NCBI RefSeq assembly: GCF_900130065.1
Contig: NZ_FQXV01000002.1
Coordinates: 124,001 to 188,000 of the forward strand
DNA: 64,000 nt
Source of the DNA: Sporobacter termitidis DSM 10068
GTDB taxonomy: Bacteria > Bacillota > Clostridia > Oscillospirales > Oscillospiraceae
Direction: 5' to 3'
Shown here: piece by piece, positions 24,754 to 34,362 of the stretch
Layout of the letters: every line of letters begins with the position of its first letter
Numbering within the stretch: the stretch's first letter is position 1
Translations under genes and position numbers: made by a program
The notes under the pieces: model-generated
The model's input: the letters and a program-made list of their open reading frames with translations, nothing else
What the model was told of the DNA's origin: nothing
Databases searched by the model: none

Positions 24754-27700
24754 ATGATTAAAAAACGTTTACAGAAGAATATCGCGGTGTTATTGACGCT
24801 CCTGATGGTCGTCGCGCTGCTGCCCGCGCCCGCCCTGGCCGCCGACCCGCCGACTGTCGTCGACCTTAACGACGCAGCCGGGGACGTTACCATCAGCGAA
24901 GGCGGCTCTTACATCGTTTCCGGCTCGACAACGCAGTATACCCTGATTATCGACACCACCGGCGCGGCAGACAAAGCTGTCGACCTGACGCTTGACAACG
25001 CCAGTATCCGGCTCCCTTCCGATTACGCCGGCACAGGGCCTTACGCGCTGGCGATCAAAGGCGGCGCGATGGTGAACCTGACGGCAAAGGACGGCACCGT
25101 GAACACCCTGTCGGCCGAAACGCTCAACAGCGGCGGCAGCAGCACAGGCCGCGGCATTTCTCTTGACGCCTCCACGCTGAATATCGGCGGGACCGGCACG
25201 CTGAACGCCACAGGCACCTCATATGCGGCCTATTCAAGCGCCGGCAGCGCGATAACGATTTCGGATGTCACGGTGAATTTCTCCTGCTCTGTAAGCGGCC
25301 CGAATTTCAACTGCCTGTCGCTCAACGACACGTCGCTGACCGTTAACAGCGGCGCCGTCACCCTGACGATCCCCGAAAAAGAGGGCAGCACCTCGTCCGG
25401 TACCTCCGGCGCGCTGTCCTTCAGCGGCAGCAGCAGCGCCTATACGCAAAACGGCGGGTCGGTCATCATCAATAATTTTACGACGCTGACGTCCTACGCA
25501 TACGGCGCAATTTTTTACGGCACCGCGGTCATGAACGGCGGCACGATGTTCGCGTACGGCGCGGGAAGCGGCGTGCGCATGTATACGGGAACCGCCTTTG
25601 CAATCAAAGATGCGGCGTCCCTGATAGCGGCCGCCGGCAATAAGGGCTCGGCGGCGTACAGCGTCCAGTCCACCGGCAAGTTTACCCAAGCGGACGGTGC
25701 GGACAAGGGCTTTACATCCCTCAAGCTCGCCGAGGGCGGTCCGTTGACCACCGGCAGTATACTAACGCTCAAAAAGCTGTCCGGCGGCGCGCCGGCGGAC
25801 GAGCTGTCCGTAACTCTGCCCGCCGACACATACTACATGGGCTTCGCCGGCTCTGTGGGGAGCACGTATTATCTTGAAACGTCGGGCAGCTATATCACGA
25901 CCCTGAGCAACGGCCTGTATAACCCCGGGTTGATCGGAAGCTTCGCGGAAAAGCCGGCGACCGTCGACGCCTATGTCAAAACGCTGCCGGCGTCGTTTAC
26001 GGTCACCGCGCCGGGCAATACGCACACATTGACGCTGAACACCTCCATGCCGTTGGGCATTGACCCCGCCCTCGTCTCGGAATGGACGAGCAACAATACG
26101 GCCGTTGCCACCGTGGACAGCGCGGGCGTCGTTTCAGCAGTGGCTGAGGGAACGGCGACGATCACGGTCAGCTGCCTCGGTGTGACCGGTACGTACGACC
26201 TGACGGTTGTCCCCATGATGAATCCGCGTACCGCCACCCTGACCGTGGACATTGCGGACCCCGGCCTCAACGTCGTCGTCTCCAAGGGCGATTTCAGGTA
26301 TTCCCCCGTCTCCTCGTCTGACGGCGTATATACATATCAGCTTGAGGACGGAGAATACGCCTACGCCGTCTCCAAGGACGGCTTCCCGACGCGGACAGGC
26401 ACCTTCGCGGTCTCGGAGGGCGGCGCAAACAGCGCGTCCGTTTCCCTATACTATAGGGCCACCTTCAATATCCGGGCTGGGGAGGGTGTAGCGAGCACGG
26501 ACGGAGCCGTCATTACCGTCTACGACAGTGACAACGCGCCTGTGTCCGGCTCCGGCGGCACGTATTCGCAGCTTAACGGCGCGTATACCTTTACCGTGAC
26601 GCTCGACGGCTGCTATCCCGCCTCCGGCGCCTTCAGCAGCGAAGGGACCGTCCCTGTCGTTATGAACAAGGACCGCGGCATCGACGCTCCTGCGGCCGAC
26701 TGGAGCGGCGCTTACAACCACACCAACGGCAACGCCGTTGTAGCCAAGACACTTCCGACAAGTGCCGACGGCACCTATCAGAAGTGGTCCGCAATGGTCG
26801 GCACAAACAACTACGGCGCCGCCTACGCCGGGCAAAGCGTCGTGGTCAACGGCTATCTGTATATCACGGGCAACGGCTACCTCAATAAAATCGACGTGGA
26901 TACGGGAAACATCGTTGCCCAGACACAAGCGGGCGTTACGAGCTACGTCTATGATTACCTGGCCTACGGTGACGGCATGATATTCCTGTCGACCTCGGGC
27001 TATATTGCCGCGTATGAGGTCGGGTCGCTGACCTTCCTGTGGCGGACCAGCGTGGGCGGCCAGCACAGCACGATGGTCGGCGGCAGCCAAAACAGCAACG
27101 GGACGATCAACACCTTCCGGCCCATCGTGTACAGCAACGGGTACGTTTTCTGCGGAAAAAACGCGTTCCGCGCCACCAGCTTTGCCGTAGACGCCAACGG
27201 CTACAACGCTCCCGCCTGGAGCATTAATGACGACTTCAACTGGAACACCGGCGTCGTCGTGGGCGACACTTACTACGTGGCCGCGGCCAAAAAGATCTAC
27301 GCCGTCAATTACAAGACGGGTGAAATTCTCAACAGCTACACCTTCGGCAGCAACACGGCATATACCTGGGGCGGCGTGGCGTATTCCCCGGATACGGGAC
27401 GGCTGTACTGGGGAACCTACGGCGGAAAGATGCTCTATTCATATAAAATCGATCAGGCCACGGGAAAGCTGATAACAGCCTATACCCCCGCCGCGGACAA
27501 GCCGCTTTCCATTGATCTCAGCCAGTCCACCGTATGTACGCCGGTCATCTATAACGGACGGGTCTATGTTACGGGGCAGAGCGGCAATGTTGACGTGCTG
27601 CAAACAACAGCCAGTACGCTTACAAAGCTCTATACGATCAATGCACCGGGGGCCACAAAAATCCAGAGCACGCCCATTTTGTCCACCGCCTATGCCACGG

Positions 27701-29775
27701 ATGAGAACAAGACCGTCTACCTTTATTTCCAGGGCTATTCCGAGCCGTCGCCCATTTATGTCATGAAGGATTCGGCCGCCATCACAGCAGCCGATCCGGC
27801 AAATGTGAGCGTCCTGGCATCGCCGACGGCGAGCCAGTTCGCGTATGAGCAGATCGCGGCGGATAACGACGGGCGGCTTTATTTCTTCAACGAATCCGGA
27901 TACCTGTTCTGCTTTGAAAAGCTGAGCATGGCAACGGCGGCTTCCGTTACGGCGCTGCTGAACGCCCTGCCCGCCAGCGCCAGCGTCGTCAAAAGCGACG
28001 AGGCGAGGATCACAAACGCGCGGAAGGCCTATAACGCCCTGAGTCCGGAGGTCCAGTCAACGATTGCCAGTGCAACGTATAAAAAGCTGACGAACGCGGA
28101 AGCGGCGCTGGCAGCGATTGCAAATCAGCCTGAACCGCCGAAAACAGACATCACCGTGACCTTCAGTCTCCTCGGCGACACGGTCCACGACTCCGACACG
28201 GACGGTATCGTCCACACGCTCAAGGCCGGCAATCTCACCCCATGGATCAATCCGCCGGAGTCCTTCACGCTTCCCGCAGGCTCCACGGTTATGGACGTAT
28301 TCGCGGCCGCTCTGATGAAATACGGCTACTCCTGGTACAACAAGGGGCCGAACGGCACACTGCTCAACGATACCACGGGCTACTACATCACCTCCATTAC
28401 GACGCCCGGCGGCGTGACGCTGGCCGAATTCACCAACGGCGCCAATTCCGGCTGGATGTACACGTTAAACGGAACGCACTCTCTCAACTCCCTGCGGGAT
28501 CAGAGGCTCTCCAACGGCGACGTGATTGTCTGGCACTACACGGACGATTACACGCAGGAGGAGGGCAGCGAAAAGTGGAACGACACCGGCAGCGGCTCCA
28601 CCGCCGGGACGGCACAGACCCTGACGCCGGTCGCAACCGTCAAGGATGGCGTGGCCAGCGTCTCCATGTCGCTGTCCGACCTGAAGGACGCCATCGTCAG
28701 CGCCAAGACGAGCGGCGGTGCCATCACCATCGCGCCCTCTGCGAGCGGAACGGTCACAGCGGCCAAGCTCGAGCTGAGCAAGGAGGCATTGAACGCCGTC
28801 GCCGTCCAGACGAGCGCGGATCTGACGATCAAAACCTCCCTCGGGAGCATCACGCTCTCCAACGCGGCGCTCTCCTCCATCGTGTCCCAGGCATCGGGTT
28901 CGGCGGTCACTGTAAGCCTTGAAACTGTCAACACAGCGTCGCTGACGGACACGCAGCGGGCCGCCGTGGGAAACGACACGGTCTACAGCATCTCCGTCCT
29001 TAGCGGCGGGACGCATATCTCCGGCTTCGGCGGGGCGAATCTCACGATCTCGCTGCCGTATACCCTCAAGAACGGTCAAAGCGCGTCAAACGTCGCGGTG
29101 TGGTACTTAAATGACGCCGGCGCGCTCCAGCGGCTGACGTGCTCGTACGACGCGGCGGCAAGGCTGGCGACCTTCGTGACGACGCATCTGTCGTACTACG
29201 CCGTGGGTTACGACGACTGGGCGAATCCATATACCGACGTCCTGACAGACGACTGGTTCTACGACGCGGTGCAGTATGCCGGCCGGAACGGCCTGATGGG
29301 CGGCACGACCGCAACCACCTTCGACCCGGGCGCGAACACGACACGGGCGATGCTCGTCACAGTGCTGTACCGGCTGGCGGGCAAGCCGGCGGCAAGCGGA
29401 ATAAGCAGCTTTACGGATGTGAAGAGCGGCGAGTGGTACGCGGACGCCGTCGTCTGGGCAAGCGCCAACGGCATCGTCGACGGCTACGGCAACGGCCTGT
29501 TCGGGACAAACGACGCGATTACCCGGGAACAGATGGCGGTCATCCTGTACCGCTACGCCAAATATAAGGGCTGCGATGTCACAAAAACAACAGCGCTGAC
29601 GGCGTACGCGGATGCGTCGGCCGTTGATTCCTGGGCCTCCACAGCCATGACGTGGGTTGTCGCCGAGGGCCTGATCACCGGCACGACGGCCACGACGCTC
29701 TCCCCAACGGGTATCGCATCGCGCGCGCAGGCGGCGACGATCCTCATGCGATATGTCAAGAACGTGACAAAATAA
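24754..29775 (+). CDS. SLH-anchored surface protein with Big2, PQQ-like propeller and transcobalamin-like DUF4430 domain
   Basis: A 1673-aa secreted protein. Signal peptide residues 1-29 (cleavage after ALA). Residues ~30-370: repetitive beta-rich region resembling Cthe_2159 carbohydrate-binding proteins. ~410-486: Big2 Ig-like domain. ~490-640: PEGA-like repeats. ~645-1056: PQQ-like beta-propeller. ~1060-1125: short helical linker. ~1132-1265: DUF4430, related to the C-terminal beta domain of transcobalamin/intrinsic factor, with GANSGWMYTLNG. ~1290-1480: beta-rich. 1489-1670: three SLH repeats that bind wall polymer. RBS AGAGGAG. The upstream cobalamin riboswitch and DUF4430 together point to cell-surface corrinoid binding; this is inference. 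Confidence 0.88.
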   Translation: MIKKRLQKNIAVLLTLLMVVALLPAPALAADPPTVVDLNDAAGDVTISEGGSYIVSGSTTQYTLIIDTTGAADKAVDLTLDNASIRLPSDYAGTGPYALAIKGGAMVNLTAKDGTVNTLSAETLNSGGSSTGRGISLDASTLNIGGTGTLNATGTSYAAYSSAGSAITISDVTVNFSCSVSGPNFNCLSLNDTSLTVNSGAVTLTIPEKEGSTSSGTSGALSFSGSSSAYTQNGGSVIINNFTTLTSYAYGAIFYGTAVMNGGTMFAYGAGSGVRMYTGTAFAIKDAASLIAAAGNKGSAAYSVQSTGKFTQADGADKGFTSLKLAEGGPLTTGSILTLKKLSGGAPADELSVTLPADTYYMGFAGSVGSTYYLETSGSYITTLSNGLYNPGLIGSFAEKPATVDAYVKTLPASFTVTAPGNTHTLTLNTSMPLGIDPALVSEWTSNNTAVATVDSAGVVSAVAEGTATITVSCLGVTGTYDLTVVPMMNPRTATLTVDIADPGLNVVVSKGDFRYSPVSSSDGVYTYQLEDGEYAYAVSKDGFPTRTGTFAVSEGGANSASVSLYYRATFNIRAGEGVASTDGAVITVYDSDNAPVSGSGGTYSQLNGAYTFTVTLDGCYPASGAFSSEGTVPVVMNKDRGIDAPAADWSGAYNHTNGNAVVAKTLPTSADGTYQKWSAMVGTNNYGAAYAGQSVVVNGYLYITGNGYLNKIDVDTGNIVAQTQAGVTSYVYDYLAYGDGMIFLSTSGYIAAYEVGSLTFLWRTSVGGQHSTMVGGSQNSNGTINTFRPIVYSNGYVFCGKNAFRATSFAVDANGYNAPAWSINDDFNWNTGVVVGDTYYVAAAKKIYAVNYKTGEILNSYTFGSNTAYTWGGVAYSPDTGRLYWGTYGGKMLYSYKIDQATGKLITAYTPAADKPLSIDLSQSTVCTPVIYNGRVYVTGQSGNVDVLQTTASTLTKLYTINAPGATKIQSTPILSTAYATDENKTVYLYFQGYSEPSPIYVMKDSAAITAADPANVSVLASPTASQFAYEQIAADNDGRLYFFNESGYLFCFEKLSMATAASVTALLNALPASASVVKSDEARITNARKAYNALSPEVQSTIASATYKKLTNAEAALAAIANQPEPPKTDITVTFSLLGDTVHDSDTDGIVHTLKAGNLTPWINPPESFTLPAGSTVMDVFAAALMKYGYSWYNKGPNGTLLNDTTGYYITSITTPGGVTLAEFTNGANSGWMYTLNGTHSLNSLRDQRLSNGDVIVWHYTDDYTQEEGSEKWNDTGSGSTAGTAQTLTPVATVKDGVASVSMSLSDLKDAIVSAKTSGGAITIAPSASGTVTAAKLELSKEALNAVAVQTSADLTIKTSLGSITLSNAALSSIVSQASGSAVTVSLETVNTASLTDTQRAAVGNDTVYSISVLSGGTHISGFGGANLTISLPYTLKNGQSASNVAVWYLNDAGALQRLTCSYDAAARLATFVTTHLSYYAVGYDDWANPYTDVLTDDWFYDAVQYAGRNGLMGGTTATTFDPGANTTRAMLVTVLYRLAGKPAASGISSFTDVKSGEWYADAVVWASANGIVDGYGNGLFGTNDAITREQMAVILYRYAKYKGCDVTKTTALTAYADASAVDSWASTAMTWVVAEGLITGTTATTLSPTGIASRAQAATILMRYVKNVTK

Positions 29776-29783
29776 TTTAGAAT

Positions 29784-29831
29784 AAGCAGCAAGGGGGTTG
29801 ACCGTGACGACGGTCATCCCCCTTGCTGCTT
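29784..29831. terminator. Bidirectional terminator between the SLH gene and sigF
   Basis: A long stem AAGCAGCAAGGGGG/CCCCCTTGCTGCTT with inner TGACCGT/ACGGTCA. On the minus strand it runs into TTATTCTAAATTATTTT. Confidence 0.85.
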
Positions 29832-29886
29832 GCTCCCGCTATACCGGCAGCCGATTGCCTCCTCAAAATACATATATAATATCCGC

Positions 29887-30597
29887 CTATTTCAGCTGGT
29901 TTCTCAGCTGCTCCACGGCGCGGCGCTCCAGGCGCGAGACCTGCACCTGGGAGACCTTTAAAACGCGGGCCACCTGGTCCTGGGTCATGCCCCTGTAATA
30001 GCGGAGCTTGATGACGATCTGTTCCTTTTCAGCCAGCGCCCCGATGGCCTCCCGCAGGGCCACGTGCTCGATGAGATTTTCCTCCTGGCACCAGTCGCCC
30101 AGGACGTTTTCCAGCGTGAAGCCGTCGTCACCCGTCTCCCGCTGCAGGGATTCGGGCGCGCCGGTGGCCGTCTCCGCCACGGCGATCTCCTCCACGGACA
30201 CGCCGGTTTCGCCGGCCAGCTCCGACAGCGTCGGTTCCCGCCCCAGCCGCTGCTCCAGCGTGCTTTTCGCGCTGCGGATGGCGTGCGCCCGCTCCTTGAT
30301 GCTGCGGCTGACCTTGATGCTGCCGTCGTCCCGCAGAAAGCGCCGTATCTCGCCGGCGATCTTTGGCACGGCATAGGTTGAAAACTGCGTGCCGTAAGAC
30401 GGGTCGAAGCCGGCCACGGCCTTTAAAAACCCGACGCAGCCCAGCTGGTATAGGTCGTCCGGGTCCACGCCCCGCCCGAAATAGCGGCGCGCGATGCTCC
30501 AGATGAGCCCTGAATTCATACTGACCATCTCGTCGGCCGCGTCACGGTCCCCGTTCTTTGCGGCGAGCAGACGGTCCAGCGCCGTCTGCTCCATCAC
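29887..30597 (-). CDS. sigF: RNA polymerase sporulation sigma factor SigF
   Basis: First forespore-specific sigma factor. 236 aa with regions 2 (NSGLIWSIARRYFGRGVDPDDLYQLGCVGFLKA and FSTYAVPKIAGEIRRFLRDD), 3 (VSRSIKERAHAI, LGREPTLSELA) and 4 (LRYYRGMTQDQVARVLKVSQVQVSRLER). Third gene of the spoIIA operon, with its ATG overlapping the spoIIAB stop by 4 bases. Activity is set by SpoIIAB binding, relieved by unphosphorylated SpoIIAA in the forespore. The match to SigF rather than SigG rests mainly on operon context. Confidence 0.95.
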   Translation of the reverse strand: MMEQTALDRLLAAKNGDRDAADEMVSMNSGLIWSIARRYFGRGVDPDDLYQLGCVGFLKAVAGFDPSYGTQFSTYAVPKIAGEIRRFLRDDGSIKVSRSIKERAHAIRSAKSTLEQRLGREPTLSELAGETGVSVEEIAVAETATGAPESLQRETGDDGFTLENVLGDWCQEENLIEHVALREAIGALAEKEQIVIKLRYYRGMTQDQVARVLKVSQVQVSRLERRAVEQLRNQLK

Positions 30598-31034
30598 TTA
30601 CCGCTTTTGCGGACCAATATCCGCTTGCGCATGGTGACGGTCGTCCCCCGGCCCGGCTTGGAGCGCACCTGCAGCTTGTCCATAAAGCTCTCCATGATGG
30701 TAAAGCCCATGCCGCTCCTGTCGTCCCCGCCGGTGGTGAACATCGGCGCCCGGGCACGGACAATGTCCTCGATTCCGCAGCCCCAGTCGCGGACAACGAT
30801 TTCCATGGAATTGTCGTCGAACAGGCGGGCGCGCACCGTGATTTTGCCCAGCGTGTCCGGATAGGCGTGGACGATGCTGTTGGTGACCGCCTCGCTGACG
30901 GCGGTTTTGATATCGCCCAGCTCCTCCAGCGTCGGGTCCAGCTGCGCGGCGAAGCAGGCCATGGCCGTCCGGGCAAAGCCCTCGTTGGCCGACCGGCTCA
31001 GGAACTCCATTTTGATAGAATTGATCTCCGTCAT
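30594..31034 (-). CDS. spoIIAB: Anti-sigma F factor SpoIIAB
   Basis: A 146-aa GHKL-type serine kinase that binds SigF and phosphorylates SpoIIAA. Motifs: N box SEAVTNSIVHAYPD (~residues 43-56), G1 DWGCGIEDI, then FTTGGDDRSGMGFTIMESFMD for the ATP lid and G2. Spacing to spoIIAA is 6 bases, and the stop overlaps sigF, so stoichiometric synthesis is expected. Confidence 0.96.
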   Translation of the reverse strand: MTEINSIKMEFLSRSANEGFARTAMACFAAQLDPTLEELGDIKTAVSEAVTNSIVHAYPDTLGKITVRARLFDDNSMEIVVRDWGCGIEDIVRARAPMFTTGGDDRSGMGFTIMESFMDKLQVRSKPGRGTTVTMRKRILVRKSGK

Positions 31035-31040
31035 TATGTA

Positions 31041-31364
31041 TCAGGCCTCCTTCGTCAGGGCGATGACTTTAATGATGCGCTCGACGCCGGAGGCGTCCAG
31101 AACGCGCCGCGGCTGCTTGTTGACGTTTTCCACACGCACCTTGCCGCTGATCTCCTTCATGCGCCTGTATGTCTTGAGTACGACGGCGATGCCGCTGGAA
31201 TCCATGAAGGACAGGCTTTTCATATCCAGAACGATCTCAGGCGGCAGATGCGTGTCGATTTTCTCTTCGATATAGGCCACGGCCTTTTTCGCCGCGTGAT
31301 GATCCAGTTCGCCGTCCAGATAAATCGTCAGCACCCCGTTTTCAAACATTGAGCCGACCGTCAT
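31041..31364 (-). CDS. spoIIAA: Anti-sigma F factor antagonist SpoIIAA
   Basis: A STAS-domain protein. The ATG at 31364 is preceded by AAAGGAGGGG and gives 107 aa; longer in-frame extension upstream runs through the leader hairpin and is not credible. The phosphorylation site is Ser57 in FMDSSGIAVVL, equivalent to Ser58 of the Bacillus protein. Dephosphorylated by SpoIIE, it releases SigF from SpoIIAB. First gene of the operon. Confidence 0.95.
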   Translation of the reverse strand: MTVGSMFENGVLTIYLDGELDHHAAKKAVAYIEEKIDTHLPPEIVLDMKSLSFMDSSGIAVVLKTYRRMKEISGKVRVENVNKQPRRVLDASGVERIIKVIALTKEA

Positions 31365-31415
31365 CTTTTCCCCTCCTTTGCAAACGAATAACCGGTTAGT
31401 ATATGCGCCGGCGGA

Positions 31416-31452
31416 TAAAAAAATACCCGCGTACAAGCTGTTCACGGGTATT
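31416..31452 (-). terminator. T-tailed hairpin in front of spoIIAA
   Basis: On the minus strand AATACCCG (31452-31445) and CGGGTATT (31429-31422) form a stem followed by TTTTT and more T. It lies 58-88 bases before the spoIIAA ATG, either insulating the operon or acting within its leader. Confidence 0.55.
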
Positions 31453-31548
31453 CTATCTGATTTTGCCCGCAGTTTTTGTCGGTATATGGGGCGCCGGGCA
31501 AATCTCATGCTCAGGCAAGCGCCCCCGCGCCGCTTTGAAGCCGTAAAG

Positions 31549-31577
31549 TTATTCCTTTCTCCGCCGTATGTTATAAT
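31549..31577 (+). promoter_or_regulatory. Promoter of the coiled-coil protein gene
   Basis: TTATTC and TATAAT with 17-base spacing, 54 bases before the ATG. Confidence 0.55.
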
Positions 31578-31630
31578 CGAAGCATCAGTCCGCGGGCCTG
31601 CACGGCGCGCGGAGACAGGGAGGCAGATAT

Positions 31631-32569
31631 ATGATTGAAACATTACGGGCGGAGCTTGCCGAGCTTTCCGCCAAAATCGAGCGCCGGAAGAAGCTCGACG
31701 TTATGCTGCAAAGCCTTAACCGGGAGGAACAGGAGCTGGCACAGCACGCACAGCAGCTGAACGCGGCGCTTTCCAAGGAGGACGCCGACGTATCCCGGCT
31801 CGAAAAAACAACGGCCACGTCGATTTTGTACGCCATGCTGGGCAAAAAGGAGGCCAGACTGGATAAGGAACGGCAGGAGGCCTTTTCCGCCCGCCTGAAA
31901 TACGGCGCCGCCAACCGCCAGCTGGACGACTGCCGGGCGCGCATCGGGCAGCTGAGCGCGGAAAGAAACGCCTTTTCAGACTGCTTCAAGCAATATGACC
32001 TGGTTTTTGAAGCCTTGAAGGAAACGCTCCGGGAGGACCCGGACTACGCCGAACGGCTTTCCTCCCTGGAGCGCCGGCGCGGCGAAGCCGCGGGCCAGCT
32101 TAAAGAGCTGGACGAGGCCATTTCTGCCGGCAGGGCCGTCCTGAACCAGATCGGGTGCATCGAAGAAAATCTTGACAGCGCCGAAAGCTGGGGCACCTGG
32201 GACCTGTTCGGCGGTGGGCTGTTCGCCGACATGGAAAAGCATTCCCACCTGGACGACGCGCAGGCTGACGCCGAACACCTGCAGGTTTTGCTGAGCCGGT
32301 TCCATACGGAGCTGGCGGATGTCCGCGTCAGCGCCTCATTGGAATCCATCAATATCGACGGGTTCCTGCGCTTTGCCGACTATTTCTTTGACGGGCTGTT
32401 TGCCGACTGGTCCGTCCTCTCCCGCATCCGGGATTCCCAGGAGAGCGTACAGCAGCTCCGGCAGCAGGTCAGCGGCGCGCTGTCGAGGCTGTCCGCCATG
32501 AAAGACGCGCGCGTCTCGGAAAAATCCGCCCTCGAAAAAGAGCTCGCCGCGCTGGTGACAAAGGCGTAA
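31631..32569 (+). CDS. Coiled-coil protein of unknown function
   Basis: A 312-aa cytoplasmic protein without signal or membrane helix. Residues 1-60 and ~80-175 are heptad-rich (LRAELAELSAKIERRKKLDVMLQSLNREEQEL), and ~255-310 another coil. A central segment (SWGTWDLFGGGLFADMEKHSHLDDAQADAEHLQ) is conserved in a family of Firmicutes proteins of unknown function. GGGAGG precedes the ATG. It is divergent from the spoIIA operon; a sporulation link is not shown. Confidence 0.7.
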   Translation: MIETLRAELAELSAKIERRKKLDVMLQSLNREEQELAQHAQQLNAALSKEDADVSRLEKTTATSILYAMLGKKEARLDKERQEAFSARLKYGAANRQLDDCRARIGQLSAERNAFSDCFKQYDLVFEALKETLREDPDYAERLSSLERRRGEAAGQLKELDEAISAGRAVLNQIGCIEENLDSAESWGTWDLFGGGLFADMEKHSHLDDAQADAEHLQVLLSRFHTELADVRVSASLESINIDGFLRFADYFFDGLFADWSVLSRIRDSQESVQQLRQQVSGALSRLSAMKDARVSEKSALEKELAALVTKA

Positions 32570-32598
32570 GCCCGCGCCGCGCGGGTACATACGCCTTT
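32559..32598. terminator. Terminator between convergent genes
   Basis: AAAGGCGTA...TACGCCTTTT outer stem with an inner CCCGCG/CGCGGG helix; it overlaps the stop codon of the coiled-coil gene and abuts the M20 gene end. Confidence 0.75.
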
Positions 32599-33698
32599 TA
32601 TCCGAATTCCGCCAGGGCGGAAAATAACATCAGGGCCGACGGAAGGATATCGTCGTTGAATTCATAGTTCTCCGTATGGAGCTGAGGCCAGTCCTCGCCT
32701 GCGCCGATGCCGGCCATGACGGCTTCGGCGCTTTTGCCGTACCAGCCGAAATCCTCCGACCAGCGGAAGGGCTCGGGGACGCCGACGCAGCGGAGCCCCG
32801 CCTTGCGGCAGACGCTCTCCAGACGGTCGGCGGCGGCGGGGCTGTTGACGGTGGCGGGAAAAGCGTCGCGGAAGGAGACGGCGGCCGACACCCCGTCTTT
32901 CGACGCTTCGGCTTCGGCGGCGCCTTTGACGGCGGCAATCAGCGCGTCCAGATCGCCGTCATTTGCGGCGCGCAGCGTCAGATACACCTCGGCACTGCCG
33001 GCGGCAGTACCGAACGACGTGCCGCCGATGTCCGCGCCGATCAGCGTGGCCATGGCGGGACCGTTATACCGGCCTTGCCTTGTCAGCGCCGGCAGGGCGG
33101 CGATCAGCCGGGCGGCGGCAAAGCCGGGATTGCGCCCGTATTCGGGATAGGCCGCGTGGGACGGCGCGCCGGCCATTGATATGACCATGCCGCGCGAAGC
33201 GCAGGCAAAGGTGCCCCGGCACAGCAGGACGGCTCCCGCAGGCCAGCCGGGAATGTTATGAAACGCGTAGACGCGGCCGACGCCGTATTTGTCCAGCGCC
33301 CTGGCGCAGATTTTGCCGCCCTCGCCCGTCTCCTCGGCGTGCTGAAAGATGAGGACGATGTTCTTCCCGACCCTTTTGCCCTCCAGCCAGAGCCCCAGCC
33401 CGGCCAGGACGGCACAGTGGCCGTCGTGCCCGCAGAGATGCGCCGCGCCGTCCCCGGACGGGAGCGCGTCCATGTCCGCCCGGAAAGCGACCGTATCGCC
33501 GGCGACGGTGCCGCACGCGCCGGGCTCCTTATGTATGGCGCAGAACCACTGTCCCTCGTCCACAAGACCCAGGGAGGTGTGCTCCCTGAGGAAGGCCATC
33601 AAACGCGCCTTCGTTTTCTTTTCCTTGCCGGAGCGCTCGGCCAGCCCGTGCAGCTCGGCCCGCAGCGCCCGGACGGTATCGATGATGTGCTGCTCCAT
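32598..33698 (-). CDS. M20-family amidohydrolase/peptidase
   Basis: A metal-dependent hydrolase of the aminoacylase/hippuricase type. The ATG at 33698 has AGGAGG 9 bases upstream and gives 366 aa. Metal-site motifs: ADMDALP, HLCGHDGHCAVLAGLG (HDGH), EETGEGGKICARAL, AFHNIPG and the late His in HTENYEF. A dimerisation lid (~175-285) splits the catalytic domain. It likely removes acyl groups from N-acyl amino acids or related amides. No operon partner visible. Confidence 0.88.
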   Translation of the reverse strand: MEQHIIDTVRALRAELHGLAERSGKEKKTKARLMAFLREHTSLGLVDEGQWFCAIHKEPGACGTVAGDTVAFRADMDALPSGDGAAHLCGHDGHCAVLAGLGLWLEGKRVGKNIVLIFQHAEETGEGGKICARALDKYGVGRVYAFHNIPGWPAGAVLLCRGTFACASRGMVISMAGAPSHAAYPEYGRNPGFAAARLIAALPALTRQGRYNGPAMATLIGADIGGTSFGTAAGSAEVYLTLRAANDGDLDALIAAVKGAAEAEASKDGVSAAVSFRDAFPATVNSPAAADRLESVCRKAGLRCVGVPEPFRWSEDFGWYGKSAEAVMAGIGAGEDWPQLHTENYEFNDDILPSALMLFSALAEFG

Positions 33699-34023
33699 AA
33701 TAAGCCTCCTGACTGTCCCGGGACGGTTCATCCCGGGGAATGGGCCGTTATCAAACGGCCCGGACCGGCGGCGTGCCGGGGCCGCCACGACCCTGCGGGA
33801 GGGGGTGTATCGCCCCGAAAATGCCCGATAAATTTGAATTCAGGCTTGTATTGCGCGAAATTTGCCGTGTATTTTCCTCAAATTGCTCTCTTTTGGGCCT
33901 GTTATTTGGATGAATTGTTACAGAATTATGAACCTCTGATGGTTCGCGCAGGCTTCAAAGCGTTGCGGCTGCTGGATAATCAAATTTTGAAATCTCTTTT
34001 TGCGCTATATTTATTTATTTTTT
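33699..34023. other. Gene-free stretch between the M20 gene and a hypothetical gene
   Basis: About 325 bases. GC-rich hairpins are present (GTCCCGGGAC and GGGCCGTTATCAAACGGCCC), then AT-rich sequence from 33830. No coding frame on either strand looks real. Confidence 0.4.
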
Positions 34024-34362
34024 TCAGCCAACCTCGAAGTTGACGTCCGCGTTCTCAAATGTCAGGCAGTACGCGACGGGCGACCTGTCCAGCCCGCGGG
34101 CGTTTGTATTGTGGACATGCGCAAAATAAAGCTCGTCCCGGGTCGCTCTCGACCTGACGGACAGCGTGGCCCCATTGCCCCTGTCCCTGCGCACGGCGAA
34201 GCTCATTCCGGAAAACTGCCGGATCAAATCCGATATAAAGACCGCCATTTCCGTCGCCGCGATGTAGCGGGCGCTCCCGGTGCCCCGCTCGTAGCCCCTC
34301 GCGAACTTCCTGACAAGCCTTTCCGTCGCCGTTACTCTTTCCGTTGTTGTGACCCTTTTCAT
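34024..34362 (-). CDS. Hypothetical cytoplasmic protein, 112 aa
   Basis: The ATG at 34362 (MKRVTTTERVTATERLVRKF) follows GGAGGTG, making it the likely start. Basic N-terminal half, no membrane helix. ARYIAATEMAVFISDLIRQFSGMSFAVRRDRGNGATLSVRSR is the best-ordered part. I do not recognise a family. It lies alone between a gene-free stretch and the repeat array. Confidence 0.5.
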   Translation of the reverse strand: MKRVTTTERVTATERLVRKFARGYERGTGSARYIAATEMAVFISDLIRQFSGMSFAVRRDRGNGATLSVRSRATRDELYFAHVHNTNARGLDRSPVAYCLTFENADVNFEVG

